Positions 1 to 13,371 are shown, numbered from the stretch's first letter. The stretch is DNA of 64,000 bases from Macropodus opercularis (GCA_030770545.1 CM061106.1:4056001-4120000); one strand, 5' to 3'. A program made the numbers and translations. The notes: generated from the letters alone by a model not told the origin.

Positions 1-2519
1 GTCTAAAGGTCCTGATCTCAGCGAGTCGGTACCAGTGTTCCCAGCAGCAGTGATCCAGCTCAGGCACCTTCAGCTCCACTGACTGGACTCTTTAATCTGG
101 GAGCAGAACCAGGACCCAGAGACTCTGCTGTCACATCACTGCTGTAAGTCTCTGATGCTTAGTTACAGCTTTGATGGGTTTGAACCTTGTTACTAAATGT
201 TGTCAGGTTCTGAACAGGTTGATTGATTTACATGAGTTTGATGTGTTGTTTTCTGAGATTCAGCTAAACTCACAATGACAACAGACGTTAATGTGAAGTA
301 TAGCAGAAAATATAAATGTAGATTTTAAGGACCTGAGCTTTTGAAACAGATCAACTATTAAATAACAAAGCAGAAGTATTTGGATTATAATTCAAAATAC
401 CAACATGTTGTGTTCATGAGCCTCAGTATCAGACTCTGATTAGTTTCTGTGTAGGACGTGTTTCTACTGGATGTGTTTATAATAATGTCACTGGTTCCTG
501 ATTCAGTTCTTTGTGTAAATTAAAGCTTCAGGTGCTTTTTTCCGATCTTTGTGGTGTTGCGAAATAAATAGACTGAAGCATGAACCTTCCTCTTGTTAGT
601 TTTCTGCTGCATCTCTTGTGTTAACAGGTCAGTTTTGACTCGTGTCTGAAATCAGCTGTAAAACACACTAAAATATTATTTATCATCCAACTTGTTTCTC
701 ATCTCTTGGTTCCTTCTGCTTCTTTATCCTCGAAAACATTGGTTTTAATGTTTTTAGTTTTGGTCTTTTCACCTTTTTTCTCTTCCTTTTTCTTTCAGTA
801 ATAAAACTTGTAAACAACAGATGAAAGCAGACTCATTTAAAAATGAAGGAAATGGTTTAAGGGTTTCAGCTGCACAACACTGAGCCTCAGTCCAACCAGT
901 CATGCTGCATGTTTCATAGACACACAGAGAAGAAGCTGCAGAAGGAGGAAGTTCATGGGGAAAAACTAAATGCAGCTGCTATTTGGGGCCTGGTTTTGTG
1001 TTGCTGTAGTTTGTTTTGAATGTTTTCTAGTTGGACTCAGTTCAAACCAAGTCGTTGATTCAAAGGCTGAACGATGTCAAAGCTCTGTCTCACGTCCTCA
1101 TTTTTCCTTCTGTGAAGCACCTTATGTTTTTTTTAAGTTGTAGAGGAAACAGCAGGTGAAACAGGAGTTTGTCTCCTTTCATATAACATCTGTGAGAATT
1201 TCTCTAAGAAACAAGACTGACTGACATGAACATGAATATGAAAGTAACAAAAACCCTCCAATGTTGATTGATTAGTTTTTATTTCATAGTTAGACCATGA
1301 AGCAGTTGGACAGAGTCAGAGCTTTACAGTGGATTTAACATAAGAGGCTTCAAGGGTTCAGCTGCACAACACAGAGACTCAGTCCAACCAGTCAGTTGCA
1401 TGTTTTAGACACACACAGATTCTAAAAGTGACTGAAATGGAAACATCCAAATCTGCTTCATGTTCCTCTGAATCTGTCAAAGTTAAAACAGCTGGAAAAG
1501 CTCAGATTAACAAAAGGGGAGTGAAAATCAGTAAAATGTTGACACACACGAAATAAATCAGATTATTATTCATACCCCATCACTATGATCATTTACAGCA
1601 GCAGAGTCATTGTTATTAATGTGTTTTCAGGTGTAAATATAGTTTTAACAGCAGAGCATAACTTCCTTTGCCTTGTTTGCTAACTATGCTGACAAACTGT
1701 CACTGTAATCTTATTGTGAAAATTTGCTGCTGCTTCCTGTCCAGCTAAAATCCTTTGCTAGTTTTGCTGATGGTTTTCACACCAACTGTTGTCAGGAAGG
1801 AGAAACGGAGGCTTTCTGAAGCTCTGAAGCAACATGAAGCAACTGTGTCAACACATTTGGTTCACTTTAGTTTACGTCACCTGCTGCTGAACTCATAACA
1901 TTACACTTCTCTTCAGGCTCATCAAAACTACAAGTTCAACACCAGCTGATGTACTAACAACACAAACCAAGTTCTCTGGACTGAGACTGATCAAACCAAG
2001 CAGCTGCTGAAATGACTGTTTCCATGAACCTCCTCCTCCTTCAGCTTCTCTGTGTGTGGTGTTAAATATTCTCGTTATATATATATATTCTCGTAAATAT
2101 ACTCGTTGGACTGAGTCTCAGTGTCGTGCAGCCGAAACCCTGAAGGCTCAGAGTCACTACACGGCGGAATCTACTAAAAATACTAAACTCACTGATCTCT
2201 CTGCTGGTGAACACATCCTCAGACATTCTCTGCTTTCCTTACATAGCGTATCAATGAATCTTCCCTTTGTTTGCTTCTTCTTTTCCAAGTTTAATGAAAC
2301 ATTTTAACAGTCACATTAGGAGGCTGTAGCTGGTTTGTCTTTACTCAGGGAGACGTGTTTGACTTTTAAAGGCAACGCATATGAACCAGAGAAGAAGAGA
2401 CGACCAGGAGCAGCTGATATTTGACTAATGATGGAAGGAGGATTTCAGTTGATGTGCAGATGAATGATTTGTGTTTGTCTCCACATGAAGGTAGAAAGTG
2501 TGTGTGAGCTGATGTGGAC
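1..2519 (+). other. 5' flank of NLR1, with probable untranslated first exon
   Basis: This matches 40526-44454 with many small differences and is the upstream part of the duplicated block. The first 143 bases are nearly identical to 40526-40667 and both end in a consensus donor (gtaagt), so they may be an untranslated first exon. A further exon border may lie just before the start codon at 2520. The stretch carries three copies of a short cassette related to LTGWTE(A/S)QCCAAE. Two are on the - strand near 864-960 and 1354-1395, and one is on the + strand near 2023-2145. No long coding region is visible. Confidence 0.55.
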
Positions 2520-5500
2520 ATGAATCAGTGTGAGGACAGAGAGGAGGGAGCCCCTCCCTCTAAAACCACTCTGTGTGGGGACCATGAGAGCCAGACCAAA
2601 GCTCAGAGGTGAGATGACTGAGACCATCTGATGATTCTGTCTCCAAGTCACACACACTGTTTAAGATTCACTATTATTGGTCATTGATGAAGGAAACGTC
2701 CACTGAATATGTGAGAGTCACTAAGTTGTTTTTCTATCAGGTCCCATCAGAGACAAGAATCTGCTGAAGCTGGACCTGAACCCAGTTGTGTGTCCTTCAA
2801 GAGCAACCGGTCAAAGGATATTATTATTCATTTTAAAGACCAACCTGCATCAGAGTCAAAGTGAGTTGTTGTCAGTGTGAATCAGGTCGAACAATCTGAT
2901 GTAAACTTTCTATGATGATCAATAGTTGTGTTGTTTGTTTGTTGATGAAACTAACTGATGAATTTTAAACAAAAAAAAACAAAAACTATATCATTTTATG
3001 TGTCACATGATAATACACTTAAACAGAAACCTTACTTCTCCTCTGCAAGGATAGAACTCTGTGTTTTTGAAAAGTGATGGATCCAAGAAGAAGATTTAAA
3101 AAAAAAAGATTCATAGGTTACAGTAATTTAATTTGGTAATATTTCTGATGACATAAGTAAATTCATCAGCGCTATAAACATATTTTGTTGAGTTTTTTAT
3201 TCTTCCGAAATAATTTTACTGAATATGTGAGAGTCACTAAGTTGTTTTTCTATCAGGTCCCATCAGAGACAAGAATCTGCTGAAGCTGGACCTGAACCCA
3301 GTTGTGTGTCCTTCACAAGCAATGACTCAAAGAATTTTACTATTGACTTAAAAGACCAACCTGCATCAGAGTCAAAGTGAGTTGTTGTCCATTTGTATCA
3401 GGTTGAACAATCTGATGTAAACTTTCTATGATGATCAATAGTTGTGTTGTTTGTTTGTGGTGTAAGTCAGTTGGTTTGTGTTTAGTGTTGATGTGAAGGA
3501 GAAGCTTTCTTCACTGTTCTTCCAGCAAACACTCTGATCATGGATCAAATCTCCATCCAGCCAGTAGCTAAAGCTCTGATCCTGTAGAGGGTCACAGGGG
3601 CTGCTCCTCTTCTAATGAAGTGCTGACTTGCAGGCAGACGTCAAAGGAAGCAGCTGAACCACAAATGTTCAACTCTGATCAAATCTGGTTATTGACGTTC
3701 TCTACGTGCAGATTTGGCTCAAATGTCTTCCAGCAGTAGGTTGAAGTTCCTGCTGTTAGACTTTAGTTGATGTTGTTGCAGTAAGTGGAGACGACTGTTT
3801 GTCCCCAGTGTCAGCACCAGAGCTGACGTCTGAACTTTGATGTAGGATCCAACAATGAATGAATGGAGGAAGTGGTTCAATGTTACTAGTGTGAGCAGCA
3901 GCTCTGCCTCAGACTCACACAGTTCAACACATTCCCACTGGGAGCTGCCCAGTACAACCAGTCTGATCCCAGCAGACTCTGTCTCTAGACGCCTTGTTCC
4001 AACACGTCAGCATTGTTCAGTGAGGGAGGCAGAGATAGATGTTGTTCAGAGCTGCTGAGACGGAACCAAACTGACTGTGACAGTAAAGCTTCACCGCTAC
4101 AGGGAGTCTCTGACTCACTGCTCACATCAAGCATCACTTCATGGACCTTTACCTTGTGTGTGTCTCTGTGTGGACTCACATCATGTGAGCTCATTCTTCA
4201 TGGTTCCTCCACAGAGTGGACCAGCAGAGCTCAGAGGTTCCCAGTGGTCAGTCTGCCCAGCAGCACCAAACACACCTGGATTCCATGTTTATGGTCTGTA
4301 CATGGACAACCACTACTTTCATCTGTTGTGTTCAATCGTCTCCATGCTGCACTTTTACACCAGTGGATTGTCAGTGTGTCCAACATGGATCTGATGTTTG
4401 GCTCCATGCTTTTAGTTGGATGGTGTCATTCATAGAGTTTCTGTTCCAGCTGCTGGAGGACAACATTGTCATGTTTGTGAAGAAGGAGCTGAAGAAAATC
4501 CAGAAGCTTCTGGGTCCAGATTACCCAGAATGCTTAGAGAGTCAGAGGGAGGATGAGGAGACGTTGGATGGTGAGGATGAAGAGCAGAGGAGGAGCAGCA
4601 GAGACGCATTTCTGAAGATCACACTGAACTTCCTGAGGAGGATGAAGCAGGAGGAGCTGGCTGACTGTCTGCAGAGCAGTAAGAGGGTTTAACTCAACGT
4701 TTAACATCACACACACAATCACACATTAACTATTGTCATAATGCCATTAGATGGCATTGATCATTATTTCTTGCTTGTTCATTCAGAAGCATCTGCTCCA
4801 GTTTGTCATCGTCAGCTTAAATCTCAGCTGCAGCAGAAGTTCCAGTGTGTGTTTGAAGGCATCGCTAAAGCAGGAAACCCAACCCTTCTGAACCAGATCT
4901 ACACAGAGCTCTACATCACAGAGGGAGGGACTGGAGACGTCAACCATGAACATGAGGTCAGACAGATTGAAGCAGCCTCCAGGAAACCACACAGAGCAGA
5001 AACAACCATCAGACTAGAAGACGTCTTTAAAGGCTCAGCTGGAAGAGATGGACCCATCAGAACCGTGGTGACCAAGGGAGTGGCTGGCATTGGGAAAACA
5101 GTCCTGACACAGAAGTTCACTCTGGACTGGGCTGAAGGCAAAGCCAACCAGGACGTACACTTCACATTTCCATTCACCTTCAGAGAGCTGAACGTGCTGA
5201 AAGAGCAAAAGTTCAGCTTGGTGGAACTTGTTCATCACTTCTTCACTGGAACCAAAGCAGCAGGAATCTGCAGCTTTAAACAGTTCCAGGTCGTGTTCAT
5301 CTTGGACGGTCTGGATGAGAGTCGACTTCCTCTGGACTTCCACCAGACTGAAACCCTGACTGATGTCACAGAGTCCACCTCAGTGGATGTGCTGCTGACA
5401 AACCTCATCAGGGGGAACCTGCTTCCCTCTGCTCGCCTCTGGATCACCACACGACCTGCAGCAGCCAATCAGATCCCTCCTGGGTGTGTTGACATAGTGA

Positions 5501-8500
5501 CAGAGGTCAGAGGGTTCACTGACCCACAGAAGGAGGAGTACTTCAGGAAGAGGTTCAGAGATGAGCAGCAGGCCACAACCATCATCTCCCACATCAAGAC
5601 ATCACGAAGCCTCCACATCATGTGTCACATCCCAGTCTTCTGCTGGATCACTGCTACGGTTCTGGAGGATCTGCTGAGAACCAGAGAGGGAGGAGAGCTG
5701 CCCAAGACCCTGACTGAGATGTACATCCACTTCCTGGTGGTTCAGACCAAAGTGAAGAACATCAAGTACGATGGAGGAGCTGAGACAGATCCACACTGGA
5801 ATGAAAAGAGCAGGAAGATGATTGAGTCTCTGGGAAAAGTGGCTTTTGAGCAGCTGCAGAAAGGAAACCTGATCTTCTACGAGTCAGACCTGACAGAGTG
5901 TGGCATCGATGTCAGAGCAGCCTCAGTTTACTCAGGAGTGTTCACACAGATCTTTAGAGAGGAGAGAGGACTGTACCAGGACAAGGTGTTCTGCTTCGTC
6001 CATCTGAGTGTTCAGGAGTTTCTGGCTGCTCTTCACGTCCATCTGACCTTCATCAACTCTGGAGTCAATCTACTGTCACAGCAAAAATCAACATCCAAGT
6101 TATCTAAAGTATTTAAAGACAAACATAAACTAAAACAGTTCTACCAGGACGCTGTGGACCAGGTCTTACAGAGTCCAAATGGACACCTGGACCTGTTCCT
6201 CCGCTTCCTCCTCGGTCTTTCACTGCAGACCAATCAGACTCTACTACAAGGTCTGATGACCCAGACAGGAAGTAGCTCACAGACCAATCAGGAAACAGTC
6301 CAGTACATCAAGAAGAAGCTCAGTGAGGATCTGCCTGCAGAGAGAAGCATCAACCTGTTCCACTGTCTGAATGAACTGAATGATGGTTCTCTAGTGGAGC
6401 AGATCCAACAGAACCTGAGATCAGGACGTCTCTCCACACATGAACTGTCTCCTGCTCAGTGGTCGGCTCTGGTCTTCATCTTACTGTCATCAGGAGAAGG
6501 TCTGGACGTGTTTGACCTGAGGAAATACTCTGGTTCAGAGGAGGCTCTGCTGAGGCTGCTGCCAGTCGTCAAAGCCTCCAACAAAGCTGAGTAAGTCCTC
6601 ACATGAAATGTGTCTCAACAGCCTGGAGTTGTCCTCAGCCAGAGACGTCTGCAGCTGAGCTGAATGATCCATCTACACATTAGACCCATTAACAGCTTGA
6701 ACGTGTGTTAATAGAACTAAAACCTGTTGAAGTGAGACAACACACTGGAATCATGGAAACAGATTCCAGACAGTTGAGAGTAACAGCAACAGCAGAGGAG
6801 AGTGAACATCAGTAGTTCAGTCAATGACTGAGTCTCTGGTTCCTTCCTGAACCTTCAATAATAACTAACAGGATGATCAAGGCACCTGGTCACTGACCTT
6901 TGACCCCTGCCTCTGTTTCCTCTCTGTTAAATGTAGACGTGATACAGAAAGTGAAGTATTGAAGTATTAATCACTGATCCAGCTGCTGTGTTTGCATTGA
7001 CTGTCTCAACCTGACAGAGATCACACATCTGGACTGATGCTGCAGGAACCAGATGATGTTCTGGTCTGGCTGCTCAGGTGTAGGACCAACACCTGGCATC
7101 ACACACAACACACTACATGATACTACTACTAATCACAGTCACGCTCCAGGTATAAAGCAGGTCAAAGTGGTTTCTATCCATCATCCAGTCGTGACTCAGA
7201 TCTCAGTAGGCTGCAGCATAATGTGACAGAATAAAGCTGCTGTGACCAGTAATAAGTAAATCAATCCACATAAACAAAAGCTCAACAATAGTTTATCATT
7301 AAACATTAAATACATGAGTGAAATGTTCAGTTCAGTTTATTTAAAGCTCCAGGAGACAACAGAGCAGCATCAACAGAACACAGGCAGGTCGTTGGTTCTG
7401 CATCTGCTCCTGGAAAGTCTGACTGGAATCTACACACAGGTTGTTCCTACGCAGGTGGTCACATGGTCGTCTGGCTACGACTTCAAGGGTTTAGAAAGAA
7501 AGGGCAGATTAGATGTTGGCCTATAGCTGCTAGTTCTCCAGGGTTGAGAGCAGGTTTGTTCAGTGAAGGTTTGACAACAGCAGCCTGAAAAGCCTGAGCT
7601 ACGTAGCAGAGACTGGTTGGTTGGATTCAATGTGGACGAGCTGATTAATGGGAGAACTTCTGTGAGTGATCTAGTTGGGATTGAGTCTAAGAGACAAGCA
7701 GTCAGACAGAGTCACCAGCAAATGAACCAATGTCTCTAATGGTTCCAATGTTCTAAGGAGAGAAATCCATGAAGTCACTGCTGCTGGTGTTTGAAGCTGC
7801 TCTGGGTCAACACAGCATCACCTTTATTTAGTGATGTCCACAGAGAAACAGTGAGCAGGTTTCTGTCCCATGGGTCACTGATAGTCCAGGAAGCAGTGGC
7901 CTCTCTGAGCCAGTACCCACACTCCTGATGGTTTCTCTCTGTCTCTGACTGTTTTTCAGGCTCAGTCACTGTAACATCTCAGAAAGAGGCCTTGAAGCTC
8001 TGTCCTCAGTTCTCAGCTCCCAGTCCTCTAGTCTGAGAGAACTGGACCTGAGTAACAACAAGCTGAAGGGTTCAGGAGTGAAGCTGCTGTCTGCTGGACT
8101 GGAGAGCCCACAGTGCCATCTGGAAAGTCTCAGGTCAGTATTTGTCCAACGTGTAAATGATTTACAATGAATCATATTTTAAGTTTCACTCTGTTTTCAA
8201 ACTTCTGTCTTTGTTTTTTTAATTGTGACCCAGATTTCAGCTCATATTTATAGAAACGTGTCCATGATAACATGAGTAGAGAGGATGTGAGGGGACGACA
8301 TCCTCCCTCTGTAGGATGAATCTCCTCCATCCTCATCCAGCGACAGCTGTGACTGGTTCAATTCAACCATGAACATCACTGATCAGGACAAATCTGACTG
8401 GTTATTAATGATTCATCTTTGGTTGTTTATTCAGATTGAGTTACTGCAGGTTGTCAGAGATCAGCTGTGATTCTCTGGCCTCAGCTCTGAAGTCTAACCC

Positions 8501-11500
8501 GTCACATCTGACACAACTGGACCTGAGCTACAACAAGCTGCAGGATTCATCAGTGAAGCATCTGTGTGGTTTTCTGGAGAGTCCTCACTGTCGACTGGAG
8601 ACTCTGAGGTCAGACTCCATGTTTTAGTTCAGTGTAGATTAATGTGATGTGAACGTTGTGCTGACACTAAACTGCAGACATGAGGCTGATGTTCTACTGA
8701 TCCACACTGAGGGTCTCCATGACAACGTCTGGTTTCTTCTACTGTGGCTTCACTTGATTTTAGTTTTAATTAATCGTTGTTTCATTTATTATTTATGTTA
8801 ATTAGTCAGAAAAGATCAAATCTGTGACCAGTAGCTGATGCTCCAACATTTTTCTAAGGCTCCATAATGTTGGTTCTGACTCAATATTCAAACCCAAGAT
8901 GCCGTAATCAGAAGTTCTGGATCTGCTTGTTTTACTGGGTCCATCAGTTTGACTCCATTAAATGTTTCCTCAGTATCAAATGTTTCTGGGAGCTTCTAGT
9001 TTCTAAACTTCTACTTCCTGAAGCGTCTTCAGCTCCAAACACACGATGAGACACTGAATGGTTTCAAGCTGACTCTTTGTTTTCTATTGTTTCATCTTTG
9101 GTTCTTTATTCAGTTTGAGTCTCTGCAGTTTGTCAGAGATCAGCTGTGATTCTCTGACCTCAGCTCTGAAGTCCAACCCGTCACATCTGACTCAACTGGA
9201 CCTGAGTATCAACAACCTGCAGGATGCATCAGTGAAGCATCTGTGTGGTTTTCTGGAGAGTCCTCACTGTCGACTGGAGACTCTGAGGTCAGACTCCATG
9301 TTTTAGTTCTGTCTAGATTAATGTGATGTGACCGTTGTGCTGACGCTAAACTACAGACATGAGGCTGATGATCTACTGATCCACACTGAGGGTCTCCATG
9401 GCAACGTCTGGTTTCTTCTTCTGTGGTTTCATTTGATTTTAGTTTTATTTAATTGTTGTTTATTTTATTACTGAAAATATAAACGAAACAATGTTTAATC
9501 AGTCAGAAAATATCAAATCTGTGACCAGTAGCTGATGCTCCAACACTTTTCTAAGGCTCCATAATGTTGGTTCTGACTCAATATTCAAACCCAAGATGCC
9601 ATAATCAGAAGTTCTGGATCTGCTTGTTTGACTGGTTCCATCAGTTTGACTCCATTAAATGTTTCCTCAGTATCAAATGTTTCTGTGAGCTTCTAGTTTC
9701 TAAACTTCTACTTCCTGAAGCGTCTTCAGCTCCAAACACATGATGAGACACTGAATGGTTTCAAGCTGACTCTTTGTTTTCTACTGTTTCATCTTTGGTT
9801 CTTTATTCAGATTGAGAAGCTGCAGGTTGTCAGAGATCAGCTGTGATTCTCTGGCCTCAGCTCTGAAGTCCAACCCATCACATCTAACACAACTGGACCT
9901 GAGCTACAACAACCTGCAGGATTCATCAGTGAAGCATCTGTGTGGTTTTCTGGAGAGTCCTCACTGTCGACTGGAGACTCTGAGGTCAGACTCCATGTTT
10001 TAGTTCTGTGTAGATTAATGTGATGTGAACGTTGTGCTGATGCTAAACTGCAGACATGAGGCTGATGTTCTACTGATCCACACTGAGGGTCTCCATGGCA
10101 ACGGCTCGTGTCTTCTTCTGTGGTTTATCTTTATTTTAGTTTTATATAATTGTTGTTTCTTTATTTTATCACTGAAAATATGAACAAAACAACATTTAAT
10201 CAGTCAGAAAATATCAAATCTGTGACCAGTAGCTGATGCTCCAACAATTTTCTAAGGCTCCATAATGTTGGTTCTGATTCAATATTCAATCCAAAGATGC
10301 CGTAATCAGAAGTTCTGGATCTGCTTGTTTGACTGGTTCCATCAGTTTGACTCCATTAAATGTTTCCTCAGTATCAAATGTTTCTGTGAGCTTCTAGTTT
10401 CTAAACTTCTACTTCCTGAAGCGTCTTCAGCTCCAAACACACGATGAGACACTGAATGGTTTCAAGCTGACTCTTTGTTTTCTACTGTTTTATCTTTGGT
10501 TGTTTATTCAGATTGAGTCTCTGCAGTTTGTCAGAGATCAGCTTTGATTCTCTGGCCTCAGCTCTGAAGTCCAACCCGTCACATCTGACTCAACTGGACC
10601 TGAGTAATAACAAGCTGCAGGATTCATCAGTGAAGCATCTGTGTGGTTTTCTGGAGAGTCGTCACTGTCGACTGGAGACTCTGAGGTCAGACTCCATGTT
10701 TTAGTTCTGTGTAGATTAATGTGATGTGAACGTTGTGCTGACGCTAAACTGCAGACATGAGGCTGATGTTCTACTGATCCACACTGAGGGTCTCCATGGC
10801 AACGTCTTTCTTCTACTGTGGTTTCATTTGTTTTTAGTTTTATTCAGTTGTTGTTTCATTATTTTATCTATTATGTTTAATTAGTCAGAAAATATCAGAC
10901 TTGAACACTGTCGCCTCACAGCAAGAAGGTCTCGGGTTCGATTCCCGGAGGCCTTTCTGTGTGGAGTTTGCATGTTCTCCCCATGTCTGTGTGGGTTTTC
11001 TCCGGGGTCTTCAGTTTCCTCCCACAGTCCAAAGCAGTTAGGTCAGTTGGAAAATTTGTCCGTAGGTGTGACTGTGACTTGTGCGTCTATGTGTGGCCCT
11101 GCGACAGACTGGCAATCTGTCCAGGGTGGACCCTGCCTCTCGCCCAAAGCCAGCTGGGACAGGGCTCCTGCACGCCCACGACCCCTGCGAGGAAGAAGCC
11201 TTAGAAGATGAATGAATATAAAACTTGTTGTTTCTTTATTTTATTACTGAAAATATCAACGAAACAACATTTAATCAGTCAGAAAATATTAAATCTGTGA
11301 CCAGTAGCTGATGCTGCAACACTTTTCTAAGGCTCCATAATGTTGGTTCTGACTCAATATTCAAACCCAAGATGCCGTAATCAGAAGTTCTGGATCTGCT
11401 TTTTTGACTCGTTCCATCAGTTTGACTCCATTAAATGTTTCCTCAGTATCAAATGTTTCTGTGAGCTTCTAGTTTCTAAACTTCTACTTCCTGAAGCGTC

Positions 11501-12201
11501 TTCAGCTCCAAACACATGATGAGACACTGAATGGTTTCAAGCTGACTCTTTGTTTTCTACTGTTTCATTTTTGGTTCTTTATTCAGTTTGAGATGCTGCT
11601 GGTTGTCAGAGATCAGCTGTGATTCTCTGGCCTCAGCTCTGAAGTCCAACCCGTCACATCTGACTCAACTGGACCTGAGCTACAACAACCTGCAGGATTC
11701 ATCAGTGAAGCATCTGTGTGGTTTTCTGGAGAGTCCTCACTGTCGACTGGAGACTCTGAGGTCAGACTCCATGTTTTAGTTCTGTGTAGATTAATGTGAT
11801 GTGAACGTTGTGCTGACGTTAAACTGCAGACATGAGGTTGATGTTCTACTGATCCACACTGAGGGTCTCCATGGCAACGTCTGGTTTAGTCTTCTGTGGT
11901 TTAGTCTGTTCACTCTTTATTTTCTAGTTTCTAAACTTCTTCTTCCTGAAGCGTCTTCAGCTCCAAACACATGATGAGACACTGAATGGTTTCAAGCTGA
12001 CTCTTTGTTTTCTACTGTTTTATCTTTGGTTCTTTATTCAGACTGATTCACTGCAGGTTGTCAGAGATCAGCTGTGATTCTCTGGCCTCAGCTCTGAAGT
12101 CCAACCCGTCACATCTGACACATCTGGACCTGAGAGGTAACAACCTGCAGGATTCATCAGTGAAGCGTCTTCGTGACCTGGTCCAGTCTATCTTCTGGTG
12201 A
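2520..12201 (+). CDS. NLRC3-like fish NLR protein (FISNA-NACHT-LRR), copy 1
   Basis: This is a cytoplasmic NOD-like receptor of the large fish-specific NLR-C group, probably an innate-immune sensor or regulator. Inferred exons are 2520-2608, 2741-2860, 3257-3376, 4215-4293, 4450-4678, 4787-6590, 7960-8133, 8435-8608, 9114-9287, 9811-9984, 10512-10685, 11587-11760 and 12042-12201. All have GT/AG borders and stay in phase (3645 nt, 1214 residues). The start ATG opens the peptide MNQCEDREEGAPPSK, typical of fish NLRs. Two near-identical 40-residue repeats follow, then an acidic linker. The big exon encodes FISNA then NACHT: Walker A GVAGIGKT near residue 310, Walker B FILDGLDE near 383, sensor TTRP. 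Six 174-bp LRR exons and a short terminal LRR exon end in LVQSIFW and a stop. No B30.2 domain was seen. Intron 4294-4449 has no stop and is a multiple of three, so its retention would stay in frame. Exon borders are inferred, with no transcript evidence. Confidence 0.9.
2702..3458 (+). repeat. Tandem duplication of an NLR1 amino-terminal exon
   Basis: Units 2702-2943 and about 3218-3458 are near-identical, offset by 516 bp. Each contains a 120-bp phase-matched exon (2741-2860 and 3257-3376) with its flanking intron sequence. Each exon encodes a SHQRQESAEAGPEPSCVSF-type peptide ending in DQPASESK. NLR2 has only one such exon. Confidence 0.85.
6591..7959 (+). other. Long NLR1 intron between NACHT and LRR exons
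   Basis: This intron is closely matched by 47374-48748 in the second copy. A retroposon-like tail in reverse orientation (ttcagttcagtttatttaaa) lies near 7324-7345. No gene is seen. Confidence 0.6.
8435..11760 (+). repeat. Array of five LRR exon cassettes in NLR1
   Basis: Exons start at 8435, 9114, 9811, 10512 and 11587. Each is exactly 174 bp (58 codons), and their introns are homologous to one another. The basic unit is about 680-700 bp. The fourth interval is lengthened to 1075 bp by a SINE, and the step to the terminal exon is shortened to 455 bp. Each exon has the form LSEISCDSLASALKSNPSHL, then a TQLDLS-type LRR core and CGFLESPHCRLETLR. The residues after LDLS (YNKL, INNL, YNNL, NNKL) and the first residues of each exon vary most. 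Confidence 0.9.
10905..11219 (+). mobile_element. tRNA-derived SINE, Mermaid/V-SINE-like
   Basis: A Pol III B-box-like motif (gggttcgattcc) at about 10934-10946 follows a truncated tRNA-like head. A conserved body follows (tgtggagtttgcatgttctc and tcctcccacagtccaaa), then a LINE-like tail with gacagactggcaatctgtcc ending near gaagatgaatgaata. The A-box end appears missing. It lies in an LRR intron of NLR1 and has no equivalent in NLR2. Confidence 0.75.
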
Positions 12202-13371
12202 CTCTGAGGTCAGTAGTGGTTGGATTCAGTCTGTGCTGCTTCCATCAGTCTTGTTAACTCAGTTAGTGTCACAGAAGAGATTCCAGTGTTTCCTGTAAAG
12301 CTCCAACCTTCTCAGTGAAGCTGTGGCAGAAAGACAGAGACAGAGAGAACAGTCAGCATCAGATCAGCCAGAAGCTTGTTGTGATCATGAAGACGACTGT
12401 TGTTGTTGTGTCAGCTGATGTTTCCAAGCAGAGAAGATGTTGGTCACCACACAGTTATTCTGTCTTTCATGGACCAACAGGAAGTTGTCACTCAACTGAT
12501 GACTCAGCAGTTTATTGCCAGTGAAATCTGCAGCGTCAGCAGACTTGATGCTAAACGTGTGCAGGTGTGTGAGCTTCAGTCCAAGACGTTCAGATGAGCT
12601 GGAAGGAAGCTGCTGAACTTCTGCTCTAAACTCGACTGAAGTCCCTGCTGCTCAAGATGGAAACTGGAACAAGACACGATTTAGAAACGTTGTCTGATGG
12701 TCAGTCTGGCTTATTCAGGATCAGTTCTACGCCCATAGGTTCACGACTCCACTGACTCTTTGTCTATTGGCTGTAAACACTTATTACAGTGATGCTGACA
12801 TTTATGTCTTTACCAGACATTTGCAGAGAAAATCGTAGGACACGATCACGTCCGTCACAATCAAATTCAACTGACAGTTTTGCAGAAGTTGACAGTTTAG
12901 CTGAAAACATCAAACGGCACAAAAGGAAGAAGTGAAAGTTACATGAAGCAACTTCATGTAACTCAAGGAAGTAGATGTTCAACCACTAAAGAAGAGAAGG
13001 TGCATGACACCTTGTAAATCCCCGACTTCAAACAACACCAGAGAATCCTCTTCACCTGATGCAGTTAAATGTTTAAAGTCAGGAACATCTAGAATACAGG
13101 CTTTAAGTAAATATGCAAGAAATGCATCTTGGCATATAGAGAACATCTTCTCAATAAACATCCCCATAATGTTACTATACATGACATCAGACAGAAGATG
13201 CGTGAGACAGGGCAACTAGTGATACAAAGAAGGAAAATCGCAAGTTAAAGATTGTCTGATTTCTTAAACCAGCTAATTTCCCTCATGTTATTGATGCGGT
13301 AAATATGTGGCTGCTTTAATGAGCAAACAAGTATCCATAAAACGCCATCTCTGACACTGACGTTGGGCTAC
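12202..13371. other. 3' flank of NLR1; end of duplicated block
   Basis: Similarity to the NLR2 3' flank stops at about 12371 (51389 in copy 2), which marks the right edge of the duplicated block. No B30.2 exon or other gene was recognised in 12372-13371. It may include decayed amino-terminal sequence of the next pseudogene. Confidence 0.5.

Noticed and set aside
5035..6138. Reverse-strand frames across the NACHT exons of both NLR genes
   Set aside because: They recur in both copies only because the sense strand is conserved, and they carry no known motifs.
4741..6594. Taking the whole open frame, from the ATG at 4741, as the NLR1 protein
   Set aside because: A good acceptor at 4786 and the phase of the upstream exon show that coding enters at 4787. 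The 15 codons before it are intron.
10959..11211. Two overlapping frames of about 80 codons in NLR1
   Set aside because: They lie inside the SINE.
12372..13371. B30.2/SPRY exon downstream of NLR1
   Set aside because: Many fish NLRs carry one, but none of its usual motifs was seen here or after NLR2.
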